Positions 23,530 through 31,164 of a DNA stretch of 38,051 bases are shown in pieces (position 1 is the first letter of the stretch; each line of letters begins with the position of its first letter). Origin of the DNA: CALXXL01 sp034926605 (GTDB lineage: Bacteria > Verrucomicrobiota > Lentisphaeria > Victivallales > Victivallaceae). Both the position numbers and the translations under genes were made by a program. The DNA lies in NCBI GenBank assembly GCA_034926605.1, contig JAYFQV010000015.1, forward strand, positions 1-38,051. The letters run 5' to 3'. The notes below the pieces were generated by a model. It was not told where the DNA came from. It saw only the letters and a program-made list of their open reading frames with translations, and did not search any database.

Positions 23530-24966
23530 ATGAAAGTATATATCACTACAACGATTCCATATGTAAACGGCAGCCCGCATATCGGGTTTGCGCTTGAATT
23601 GGCGCAGGCGGATGCATTGTGCCGTTATTACCGCCGCCGCGGCGACGAGGTTCTGCTTCAGACCGGCAGCGACGACAACGCGTTCAAGAATGTCATAAGT
23701 GCCAGAAATCGCGGCGTCGGGGTGACGGATTTCGTGGATCGCAACTCCGCCGAGTTTCAGGAGTTGTCGCAGTTGCTGGGAATATCCTATGACAACTTTA
23801 TCCGCACCTCCAGGCCCGGTCATCGTCGCGGCGTACAGCGTTTTTGGCGAAGACTGAACCCGGATGATCTGTACTGGCAGGACTATGCCGGGCTGTATTG
23901 CTTCGGATGCGAGGACTTTCTTCAGGAAAAGGAATTGGTTGACGGTTTGTGCCCGGAACATCGAACGGCTCCGGCCGCGATCGCGGAACGGAACTGTTTT
24001 TTCAGGCTGTCCAAATACCAGTCACAGCTGGAACGGCTGATTGCGGACGACGTTATCGCGATTAAGCCGGAACGCTGCAAGAACGAAGTGCTGGCGTTCA
24101 TCCGGGGCGGCTTGCGGGATATCAGCGTGTCCCGCTCGGCTGAACGCGTCGCCAACTGGGGAATCCACGTTCCCGGTCATTCGGATCAGATCATATATGT
24201 GTGGATAGATGCACTGATCAACTATATCAGCGGATTGGGGGACGACGATTCGGAGAATTTCTGCAAATACTGGAACCGCGATACTTTGAAGATTCATGTG
24301 ATCGGCAAGAACGTCTGGAAGTTTCACGCCGTCTATTGGCCGGCTCTGCTGCTTTCGGCGGGATTGCCGCTTCCCGACCGTATATTCGTCCACGGCTTTC
24401 TCACCGTCAACGGGCGGAAAATCGGCAAATCACTTGGCAACGGCATCGATCCTGCCGCCGTCATCCGGGATTATGGCGCCGAAGCGGTTCGCTATTATCT
24501 GCTGGAAGCGGTTCAGCCCTTTAACGATTGCGACTTTTCCGTCGCCAATCTCATCGCGGTTTACAATTCCCATCTGGCCAACGGCATCGGCAACCTCTGC
24601 AGCCGGTTGAAGGTGTTGGGGGAAAAGTCAGGGTGCCGCTATTTTCCCAAGCCGGTATTATCGGTTTCCGATTTTTCTTATGACGGCAGCGTGGAGAATT
24701 TCCGTTTTGACGAAGCCTTGGACCGCATTCGCGGCGAGGTCGCCGCCGTCAATCGGGATATCGAATCGGAAAAACCATGGGAGCTGTTGAAAAATGAAGA
24801 TTTTTCCCGGCTGCATCGGTTGCTCTCCGGCTGGTATGACCGTCTTGATATGATCGTCGGGCAACTGACGCCGTTTCTGCCTCGATGCGCCGCCAGGATC
24901 TCGGCTTTGAACGGATGTGTCACCCCGCAGTCGCCGGGGGAGCTGTTCCCGCGTCTGAAGCTATAA
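23530..24966 (+). CDS. metG: Methionyl-tRNA synthetase, short single-zinc-knuckle type
   Basis: 478 residues; charges tRNA-Met with methionine in the cytoplasm. The Rossmann signature is PHIGF (H17-F20). A zinc knuckle follows with C124, C127, C141 and H144 (CFGC...CPEH), as in the Thermus-type enzyme. WGIHVPGH, YVWIDALINY and NDCDFSV are further class Ia MetRS landmarks. The KMSKS loop reads KIGKS (K297-S301): both lysines are kept but M and the first S are changed. The C-terminal anticodon-binding helices are present; the C-terminal dimerisation (tRNA-binding) domain found in longer MetRS is absent. Whether this is the only MetRS or a second copy cannot be told here. Only a weak ribosome binding site (GGGAA) is visible. 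Expression is probably governed by the upstream Met-leader attenuator. Confidence 0.9.
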   Translation: MKVYITTTIPYVNGSPHIGFALELAQADALCRYYRRRGDEVLLQTGSDDNAFKNVISARNRGVGVTDFVDRNSAEFQELSQLLGISYDNFIRTSRPGHRRGVQRFWRRLNPDDLYWQDYAGLYCFGCEDFLQEKELVDGLCPEHRTAPAAIAERNCFFRLSKYQSQLERLIADDVIAIKPERCKNEVLAFIRGGLRDISVSRSAERVANWGIHVPGHSDQIIYVWIDALINYISGLGDDDSENFCKYWNRDTLKIHVIGKNVWKFHAVYWPALLLSAGLPLPDRIFVHGFLTVNGRKIGKSLGNGIDPAAVIRDYGAEAVRYYLLEAVQPFNDCDFSVANLIAVYNSHLANGIGNLCSRLKVLGEKSGCRYFPKPVLSVSDFSYDGSVENFRFDEALDRIRGEVAAVNRDIESEKPWELLKNEDFSRLHRLLSGWYDRLDMIVGQLTPFLPRCAARISALNGCVTPQSPGELFPRLKL

Positions 24967-24982
24967 GAGCTTATTTTTTTGT

Positions 24983-25016
24983 GCGCCCGGAGCGTCCTGT
25001 CCGATTCTGCGGGCGC
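24983..25016. other. GC-rich hairpin after the MetRS gene
   Basis: GCGCCCG (24983-24989) pairs with CGGGCGC (25010-25016). The T run (24974-24980) precedes rather than follows the stem on the plus strand, so it is not a standard terminator for metG. Confidence 0.35.
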
Positions 25017-25054
25017 GCCGTTATGCAAAATATTTTGTTCTTCCGCTTCGGCGT

Positions 25055-25083
25055 TTGATTTTTCTACGGAATACGATTATATG
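25055..25083 (+). promoter_or_regulatory. Candidate promoter of the flavoprotein gene
   Basis: TTGATT (25055-25060), 17 bp, TATATG (25078-25083), 29 bp before the ATG. Both hexamers deviate by two bases. Confidence 0.35.
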
Positions 25084-25111
25084 TAAGATAACATGAAAGG
25101 AACTGCCGGAC

Positions 25112-26224
25112 ATGATGGAGTCTTGCGATGTGGCGATTGTCGGCGCGGGGCCGGCCGGGGCGACGCTGGCCAGGTTGATCGGCTGCGGCCGGAAGGTTAT
25201 GCTGTTTGACCGGAGGCGGCTTGACCGCCCGTTCGACGGTGCGGGCTTTCGCAAATGCTGTGGCGGATTGTTGGCGCCGGATGCGCAAAAGGCCATGGCG
25301 CGCGCGGCGCTGGCGCTGCCTGAGTCGGTGCTGGGCGGGCCGCAGCTTTTTGCGGTGCGCTCCGTCGATCTGGCGGCGCGGATGGAGCGTTACTATCAGC
25401 GCTTTTATCTTAATCTCGACCGCGAGGCGTTCGACCGCTGGCTGGCGTCGCTGGCGGCCGGCTCCGCCGAGTGTCGGTTCGGGATGGAGTTTCTTGACTA
25501 TGACGGTGATGAGCGCGTTGCGCGGTTCCGCGGCGCTGATGGGCTGATATTAGCGGTACGCTGCAATGTGTTGATCGCCGCCGACGGCGGCGCTTCGGCG
25601 GTGCGGCGCAAATTTCAGCGTGAATTGCGTTTCGATGCGGCGCACAACTACTATCTGGCCATACAGGAAACGCTTGAACCGGCCGGGGAAATGCCGTTCT
25701 ACGGAGCATTTTTCGAGCCTGCGGTCACAGATTTCTATGGCTGGACGATTCCCAAGCGCGATACATTACTGTTGGGGGTGGCGTTGCTCCCGGGCGTATC
25801 GGCGCTTCGGCGTTTCGATGCGTTCAAGCAGTCATTGGCGGATTACGGGTTTCGCTTCGGGAAGACACTGTCGCGGTGCGGCGCCGTGCTGGCACGTCCG
25901 CGGCGCTGCTCCGACCTTTGGCTGGGCGACGGTTCCTGTCTGGCAATAGGCGAGGCGGCCGGATGGATCAGCCCGAGTTCGGCCGAGGGGTTCAGTTTTG
26001 CTTTTGAAAGTGCCCGCATAGTGTCGGAACTTTTGCTGGAACAACCGGAACCGTCCGTGGCTCGCTATCGCGTGGCCGCGGCCACGCTGCTGCGTACCTT
26101 GCGGGGAAAGGTTTTGAAAAGCCCGCTTATTTACAACGTCGGCTTGAGGCACGCTATAATGAAAAGCGGCCTCACTGCGATCAATCCAAGCAGCGGAAGA
26201 CACCGATGGAGTGAATTGTCATGA
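25112..26224 (+). CDS. FAD-dependent oxidoreductase, geranylgeranyl reductase-like
   Basis: 370 residues. The N-terminus has the FAD-binding Rossmann motif VGAGPAGATLA (residues 10-20), followed by FRKCCGGLLAPDAQ near residue 47, typical of the geranylgeranyl reductase/FixC-like flavoproteins. GDGSCLAIGEAAGWISPSSAEG around residue 275 is the second FAD-contacting motif. Known relatives reduce isoprenoid chains or hydroxylate aromatic substrates. The gene overlaps the downstream membrane protein gene by 4 bp (ATGA), so the two are translationally coupled; the partner may anchor or deliver a lipid substrate, which is inference. Confidence 0.82.
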   Translation: MMESCDVAIVGAGPAGATLARLIGCGRKVMLFDRRRLDRPFDGAGFRKCCGGLLAPDAQKAMARAALALPESVLGGPQLFAVRSVDLAARMERYYQRFYLNLDREAFDRWLASLAAGSAECRFGMEFLDYDGDERVARFRGADGLILAVRCNVLIAADGGASAVRRKFQRELRFDAAHNYYLAIQETLEPAGEMPFYGAFFEPAVTDFYGWTIPKRDTLLLGVALLPGVSALRRFDAFKQSLADYGFRFGKTLSRCGAVLARPRRCSDLWLGDGSCLAIGEAAGWISPSSAEGFSFAFESARIVSELLLEQPEPSVARYRVAAATLLRTLRGKVLKSPLIYNVGLRHAIMKSGLTAINPSSGRHRWSELS

Positions 26225-26841
26225 AACCCGGTATATTTTCATTGATTGTCCGTCATAAGCCATGTTTCATAATGGGAATCATATGTTATTTCCTGATGAT
26301 TGCAATAGTATGGCTTAATTATTTTTCCGGGCATGGAGGTGTGTTATCGTTTTTATGTTTCAAGCGGCAGGCTTATTATCCACTTACGATTAATCTGGTT
26401 GATTGTGCCGAGCTGGGGTATTATGGTGATTTTCTGCTGATAGTCCCTTTGTTTATAGGCACCTTGTGGTGGACGTTGTTTCTTGTTGTCATAACAAAGC
26501 TGCTTGCTTTAATGAAGCCATTCTTTGGCGGAGAGTATATATTTTGCCATAAAAAGAATGCGGAACCGGTGCGCATGTCTCTCGTAAGAGGGATATTGGT
26601 AGCGGCATTCGGCAGTACCATAAGCATGCTGTTCAATCCGGTATTTCTTGTAGTTATGGCAATAGCGGAATCGATTTTGGGGTATGGCTGCCTGCTTGAT
26701 TTATTGGAGGCCAACCACTATTGTGCCTTATTCATCATGTATGGCGCGTCAGCATTGGTTTCAGGTGTGCTGTATGGGTTATTGATGGTTTTATTTTCGA
26801 GATATAAGGTGGCTCGGATATTAAATGAAAACTGTCCGTGA
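26221..26841 (+). CDS. Multi-pass membrane protein, unknown function
   Basis: 206 residues, starting in the ATGA overlap with the flavoprotein gene. Hydrophobic segments lie near residues 17-37, 65-95, 120-150 and 165-195, so four or more membrane spans are likely. Base composition is more AT-rich than in the neighbours. I do not recognise the family. The tight coupling to the FAD enzyme is the only functional clue. Confidence 0.7.
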   Translation: MKPGIFSLIVRHKPCFIMGIICYFLMIAIVWLNYFSGHGGVLSFLCFKRQAYYPLTINLVDCAELGYYGDFLLIVPLFIGTLWWTLFLVVITKLLALMKPFFGGEYIFCHKKNAEPVRMSLVRGILVAAFGSTISMLFNPVFLVVMAIAESILGYGCLLDLLEANHYCALFIMYGASALVSGVLYGLLMVLFSRYKVARILNENCP

Positions 26842-26852
26842 AAACGGACAGT
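26831..26852 (+). terminator. Hairpin with GAAA tetraloop at the end of the membrane-protein gene
   Basis: ACTGTCCGT (26831-26839) pairs perfectly with ACGGACAGT (26844-26852) around GAAA, a stable GNRA loop. It overlaps the stop codon (26839-26841). No U tract follows, so it may be a transcript-end stabiliser rather than a classical terminator. Confidence 0.45.
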
Positions 26853-26926
26853 CTGTGATTCATATTATGGCAACCTCCCGAAAGACGTGAGGCGTGAAAT
26901 CGTTTGAACAAGGACGGGCGTGTGGA

Positions 26927-28012
26927 TTATGCCCGCATCTGCGCCAGGCATTCATCCGCCAGTTCGGAAATGAGACTGTGGACGGATACGATTTTATCGA
27001 TGCGGTACGCGTTGGCTCCGCAGGTGATAATCCCGTCCGACAACTTTCCGGCTGCCGCGTTCGACAACGCATTCGCGATACAGTACGGAGACTTTGCCGG
27101 GACGCAGTTTTTCAGGCAATGATAGGTGCAGGCAAAAGGCTTTCTGGGGAGATCGACAAGCCCCGCGACAAAGGAGTTCCGCATCACCCGCAACGGCAGT
27201 CCCACCGGGCTTTTGATGATGACAATATCCTCCTGACGGCATTTCAGATAAGCCTCCTTATACTCGGACGAAGCATCGCACTCGTCGGTACAGACGAAAC
27301 GAGTTCCCATCTGAACGCCGGCCGCGCCAAGTTTCAGGAAGCGGGCGATGTCGGTTCCGTTGAAAATGCCCCCGGCGGCAATGGTCGGGATGTGGCGGCC
27401 ATGTTCATCCTCAACGGTTTTCAAATACTCGATGACTTCCGAAACTATCATTTCCAATGAGGGGTGAAGGGCAAGTTCTTTCGAGGAAAAACCCAAATGC
27501 CCGCCGGCGGAAGCTCCTTCCACCACGAAGGCGTCAGGCAACCGGTTATACTTTTTCCACCATGTCCGGCAGATAATGGAAGCCGCCCGCGCCGAGGATA
27601 CGACCGGGATCAGCTTGACCGGAGAGCCGCCGACCAAATTCGGAAGGTGTAGCGGAAGTCCGGCTCCGGATATGATGGCGGCGGCATCTTCATCGACGGC
27701 CGCACGAACCAAATCGTCATAGTCGCTCAACGCGCACATGATGTTGACGCCGATAGGCCGGTCGGTCATGGTTCTGGCGGCCTTCAATATTTTACGGAGT
27801 CCCTGGTAGGATCGTTCTTTATAGCTGAGATTCTTCTGATCGCAGAATTCACTGGCTCCCACCGCGGCGATTATACCCAGCGCTCCCTCGTTGGATACGG
27901 CGGCGGCAAGCCGGGAAGATGAGATGGCGACGCCCATTCCCCCCTGAATGACGGGAGGGTTGATGTTCAGATCGCCGATAACCAAATCGGGGAGAGAGGT
28001 GTTGTGATTCAC
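26927..28012 (-). CDS. Nitronate monooxygenase-like FMN TIM-barrel protein
   Basis: 361 residues from a GTG at 28012, with AAAGG seven bases upstream. Features of the nitronate monooxygenase/2-nitropropane dioxygenase and FabK family: PPVIQGGMGVAISS at the start, PIGVNIM near residue 87, EGASAGGHLGF with the catalytic-type His172, AAGGIFNGTDIARFLKLGA and GVQMGTRFVCTDE. The C-terminal third carries several Cys residues (CTYHCLKNC, PYC, ITCG), more than usual, possibly a metal site. Such enzymes use FMN to oxidise nitronates or to reduce enoyl-ACP; which applies is unknown. Confidence 0.85.
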   Translation of the reverse strand: MNHNTSLPDLVIGDLNINPPVIQGGMGVAISSSRLAAAVSNEGALGIIAAVGASEFCDQKNLSYKERSYQGLRKILKAARTMTDRPIGVNIMCALSDYDDLVRAAVDEDAAAIISGAGLPLHLPNLVGGSPVKLIPVVSSARAASIICRTWWKKYNRLPDAFVVEGASAGGHLGFSSKELALHPSLEMIVSEVIEYLKTVEDEHGRHIPTIAAGGIFNGTDIARFLKLGAAGVQMGTRFVCTDECDASSEYKEAYLKCRQEDIVIIKSPVGLPLRVMRNSFVAGLVDLPRKPFACTYHCLKNCVPAKSPYCIANALSNAAAGKLSDGIITCGANAYRIDKIVSVHSLISELADECLAQMRA

Positions 28013-28123
28013 GATGAACCTTTTGATTTTATAAATGGCGCGCGGTATCCGTATGCGTCAAAGAAATGGTTGCGGCATGGTGGATGCCGATTGCGGGTAT
28101 TGTCATAGACGTTTGTCAAGAAT

Positions 28124-28160
28124 GAAAAAAGCACGGGAGCGTCACCGCCCCGTGCTTTTT
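28124..28160. terminator. Bidirectional intrinsic terminator after the RRM gene
   Basis: GCACGGG (28131-28137) pairs with CCCGTGC (28148-28154), extended by an A run on the left and a T run on the right. On the minus strand it gives a stem followed by six T, just after the RNA-binding protein gene. Confidence 0.85.
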
Positions 28161-28181
28161 GGTATAACGCCGTTCAGGCAA

Positions 28182-28475
28182 TTACCAGCGTCTTCCGCCG
28201 CCGAAACCGCTGTTGCTGCGCGCCGGGCGCTCTTCCTTCGGACGGGCCTCGTTGACGCGCAGGGCGCGACCGCCCAGCTGCTTGCCGTCGAGTCCGCTGA
28301 TGGCGGCCTTGGCTTCTTCGTCGTTGCTCATCTCGACAAAACCGAAGCCCTTGGAACGGCCGGTTTCGCGATCGATGATGATGTTGGCGGAGTCGATGGT
28401 GCCGAACGCGGAAAAAGCATCCTTGAGGTCGGCGTCAGAGGTAGTAAATGACAGATTTCCCACATACAGTTTCAT
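28182..28475 (-). CDS. Single-RRM RNA-binding protein
   Basis: 97 residues from the ATG at 28475, with AAAGGAAG upstream; a longer frame starting at 28505 lacks this. One RNA-recognition motif fills residues 1-80: RNP2 is LYVGNL and RNP1 is KGFGFVEM. A short Arg/Gly-rich tail (SNSGFGGGRRW) follows, which adds non-specific RNA contact. Small RRM proteins of this kind are common in cyanobacteria and the PVC group and often respond to cold or act as RNA chaperones. It is a single gene with its own terminator. Confidence 0.93.
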   Translation of the reverse strand: MKLYVGNLSFTTSDADLKDAFSAFGTIDSANIIIDRETGRSKGFGFVEMSNDEEAKAAISGLDGKQLGGRALRVNEARPKEERPARSNSGFGGGRRW

Positions 28476-28838
28476 AGTGGACTTCCTTTCGCGGTATAAC
28501 CGCACATTTCAAGCGGGACAAACGTTTTCGGATTGGGTTTGAGATTTACCGGAAAGGAATGTGGAGCCTGTCGCTCCGCCAAGGACTATCAAGAAAATGA
28601 TTCAAACTGTATTGCTTTTGCAATCTGTAACCGAGCAACATATCCATTCGGGATGTTCCGTTTATCCTGCTTGGGTCCGATGACCCAAACGGCTGAACAT
28701 TCCCTTAGCTCAGTTTATAATATACGCCGCGAAATCGTTAAATGCAAGTATTTTCCGCAAATAATATCCAATTTAGCTGAATTTTCAGCCGAAATCGGCT
28801 GGGCAATCCAGCTGCGCCAAGTCGGTTTCGGCGGAATA
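28476..28838. other. Intergenic region between RRM and AraC genes
   Basis: About 360 bp with no gene I can support. Two small hairpins are visible: TGGGTC/GACCCA near 28673-28688 and CAGCC/GGCTG near 28787-28802. A weak minus-strand promoter-like pair (TTGTCC, 17 bp, TATACC) lies just before the RRM gene. Confidence 0.35.
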
Positions 28839-29738
28839 TTAATGGCTTTCAATGTTGTCCTGGCGTGTGTCCGAAAACTTTCCGGCGTTCGGCCCGCTCT
28901 CGCGATAGCGCTGAGGTGAAAGCCCCATGATCTGCTTGAAGCGGCGTGAAAAGTGATATCTGTCCAGATAGCCGAGCGAGTCGGCGATGTCCGCAATGGA
29001 ATGGCGGGTGGTGGTCAGGAGTTCACCGGCGTGCCGCAGCTTGAGGCGGTCGATATAGAACTTCGGAGAACAGCCGGTATATCTCATGAATACACGGCGG
29101 AGCTGGTCGTCGGATATGCCGCAGTATTCCGCCATCTCCTGAACGGTCCACCATTTTTTCGGACGGCTTTTTATGTCCGACAGGAGTTTCTCGAAGACAG
29201 GATATCCGGAAACCGGGCCGAGGGACTCCAAATAAATGTCCACCAGTAACTTCTGCAGTTCGATGTTCGCCTTTATCTGGGAGACGTGCGCGGGGTCACG
29301 CTGGAGCTGCAGAATCGGCAGTAGCCGGCGGACGGTGCCGAAGGGGAACACGCCGTCCCGGATGACTCCGCATTTCTTGAGCATGTCGGCCACCGGGCCG
29401 AAAAAAGCGAGGCTGTCTTCAATATAAGATCCTCCGCGAATGCCGCCGTAGCGGTTTATCGTTCCGGGGGTGATGATTATCGCGTCTCCGGCGGACATAT
29501 CCGCCTCCTGGCCGCTCTCAAGCCAGTAATGGCCGCTGCCGCCGAGGAAATGGGATATGGAGTAGTGTTCAAAATAGCGTTTCCGGCAATTCAGAAAAGA
29601 GTCGGGCGGCGCGTGGACGCCCATGCCGCCGCCAAGTATCATCAGACCGTAGTCTTCATGCACCGACTGCATTATGCCGGGCGGCGTCTGATGAACAACA
29701 ATTAAATTTCTGTCATCATCCATGCGGTTTTTATCCAT
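28839..29738 (-). CDS. AraC-family transcriptional regulator
   Basis: 299 residues from the ATG at 29738; a second in-frame ATG lies five codons in and neither has a clear Shine-Dalgarno. The N-terminal half has a cupin-like sensor (SGHYWLESGQEADMSAGDAIIITPGTINRYGG). The DNA-binding domain shows VQEMAEYCGISDDQLRRVF, then IADIADSLGYLDRYHFSRRF and MGLSPQRYRESG. It is divergent from the sugar isomerase gene with a palindrome between, matching the arrangement of the other two AraC genes in the window. Confidence 0.9.
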   Translation of the reverse strand: MDKNRMDDDRNLIVVHQTPPGIMQSVHEDYGLMILGGGMGVHAPPDSFLNCRKRYFEHYSISHFLGGSGHYWLESGQEADMSAGDAIIITPGTINRYGGIRGGSYIEDSLAFFGPVADMLKKCGVIRDGVFPFGTVRRLLPILQLQRDPAHVSQIKANIELQKLLVDIYLESLGPVSGYPVFEKLLSDIKSRPKKWWTVQEMAEYCGISDDQLRRVFMRYTGCSPKFYIDRLKLRHAGELLTTTRHSIADIADSLGYLDRYHFSRRFKQIMGLSPQRYRESGPNAGKFSDTRQDNIESH

Positions 29739-29778
29739 TTAATTTATTGTACTATGTTGTAAGTTAAAATGTAAACAG

Positions 29779-29801
29779 GATAAAAACAAGTCGTTTTTAT
29801 C
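29779..29801. promoter_or_regulatory. Palindrome between AraC and sugar isomerase genes
   Basis: GATAAAAAC (29779-29787), five bases, GTTTTTATC (29793-29801): perfect 9-bp arms in the 101-bp divergent intergenic region. Likely a regulator-binding site. Confidence 0.5.
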
Positions 29802-29839
29802 TGAAAATCTAAAAAAATGTAATCATTGGAGAGTGTATC

Positions 29840-30703
29840 ATGAAGATCGGAGTGATTGCTGAACTGTTGCGTAAGCCGCTTGAGGATGACATCGCCTTTG
29901 CCGCCGAGATCGGCGTGGCCGGGGTGCAGCTTTGCGTGAAGCACGGAGACGACGGCCTCGATCTTGCTAAATGCCCCGATTCCGAGCTGGAAGCTCTTGA
30001 TCGGCTGGTCAAATCCCACGGGCTGGTCATTACCGCGATTTGCGGCGACCTTGGCGGTTCTTTTCAGCTTGAGCACGAATGCTGGCAGCGCGTGGAGCTA
30101 ATGAAGAAGATATTTGATGCGGCGGCCAAGCTCGGGGTTAAGGTCGTCACGACCCATATCGGCCATATTCCAGAGTGTCCCGGCGACCCGGTCTATGCCA
30201 CCATGCTCAGTTCGGTGCGCGCCGCGGCGGATTACGCATGCTCCAGAGGGTGCGTTCTGGCCATCGAAACGGGGCCGGAGCTGGCCGATGTTCTCAAGGC
30301 TTTCATCGAAGGGGTGGGTTCCAAGGGGCTGGGTGTGAATCTCGATCCGGCCAACTTGCGCGGTGTGGCTTGCGAAGATCCGGTTTACGCGGTCAAGACC
30401 TTGGCGCCATATATCGTTCACACCCATGCCAAGGATGCGGTAAATCTCCATGTCGGCTCTGCCGCGAGATTTTATGGCCTTCGCAATCCGGATGGTTCCC
30501 TGCGCAATATCACCGCCCGCGCCGCCGGGTTCAAGGAGGTTCCGCTCGGTACCGGCATGGTGCCGTGGAACGAGTATCTGGCCGCGCTCAAGGAGATCGG
30601 CTTCGACGGGTTTCTTACGATCGAACGCGAATGCGGCGAGGACCCGGTAGGCGACATCAAGATGGCGGTCGGTTTCCTGAAGGAGAAGCTGGCGGCTCTT
30701 TGA
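29840..30703 (+). CDS. Sugar phosphate isomerase/epimerase (xylose isomerase-like TIM barrel)
   Basis: 287 residues from the ATG at 29840, with GGAG upstream. The protein has the metal ligands of the xylose isomerase-like/AP endonuclease 2 superfamily: E143 in AIETGPE, D169 in NLDPANL, H196 in HTHAKD and E262 in TIERECGED. Relatives interconvert keto-sugars or epimerise inositol and sugar acids in the cytoplasm. It is divergent from an AraC regulator that probably controls it and ends in a strong terminator, so it is a single-gene unit. Confidence 0.88.
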   Translation: MKIGVIAELLRKPLEDDIAFAAEIGVAGVQLCVKHGDDGLDLAKCPDSELEALDRLVKSHGLVITAICGDLGGSFQLEHECWQRVELMKKIFDAAAKLGVKVVTTHIGHIPECPGDPVYATMLSSVRAAADYACSRGCVLAIETGPELADVLKAFIEGVGSKGLGVNLDPANLRGVACEDPVYAVKTLAPYIVHTHAKDAVNLHVGSAARFYGLRNPDGSLRNITARAAGFKEVPLGTGMVPWNEYLAALKEIGFDGFLTIERECGEDPVGDIKMAVGFLKEKLAAL

Positions 30704-30740
30704 TGACGCGAGCAAACGTCTGTTGAACATTTGAAACTGC

Positions 30741-30776
30741 ATGCCGCTTGCCCTATAACGGGCAAGCGGCATTTTT
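30741..30776 (+). terminator. Strong intrinsic terminator after the sugar isomerase gene
   Basis: ATGCCGCTTGCCC (30741-30753) pairs perfectly over 13 bases with GGGCAAGCGGCAT (30760-30772), followed by TTTT. Confidence 0.9.
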
Positions 30777-31155
30777 GTTGATATATCCAAATTTCATGCA
30801 CGGCGCGCCTCCTCCGTTAGCCGTAAAGGTATACTCTTAGTTGGAAATGAAAGTGGCGGATTAACGAAATATTTCGGCGCACGGTCCGCGCGGGGAACCA
30901 GCAGATAAACATAAAAACTGGACATTCATGTCCAGTTGTCCCTACATCAAGAAATTTTCGCCATCGGAGATAAATACTTTATACTCATTATTATCAGCTT
31001 GCATTAATTTCATCCATAACAGACTTTTGATAAAAAGTGACGGGTTATAGCTCGAACTTGCTTGCAATAAGGAATTATTCCGTATATCTTATGACGGATC
31101 ATGGAGGGAACGTACGGGATTCTGCCATCTTTTTCCGAAAATATGCCAACCACAG
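30777..31155. other. Regulatory region upstream of the malonate decarboxylase operon
   Basis: Nearly 380 bp, AT-rich towards the operon, with no supported gene. It holds a long palindrome (30916-30937) and a short one, GGAATTATTCC (31069-31079). A promoter-like TATATC follows the latter at 31083-31088, but no well-spaced -35 could be fixed. Confidence 0.4.
30916..30937. promoter_or_regulatory. Palindromic operator candidate upstream of mdcA
   Basis: AACTGGACAT (30916-30925), two bases, ATGTCCAGTT (30928-30937): perfect 10-bp arms, about 230 bp before mdcA. As RNA it would form a hairpin without a U tract. It could bind a malonate-responsive regulator encoded elsewhere. Confidence 0.45.
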
Positions 31156-31164
31156 GGAGGTGAT

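Noticed and set aside
23314..23530. T-box or SAM riboswitch upstream of MetRS
   Set aside because: No T-box specifier/antiterminator consensus and no SAM-I, SAM-II or similar core is visible; the Met-rich ORF with a terminator explains the region better.
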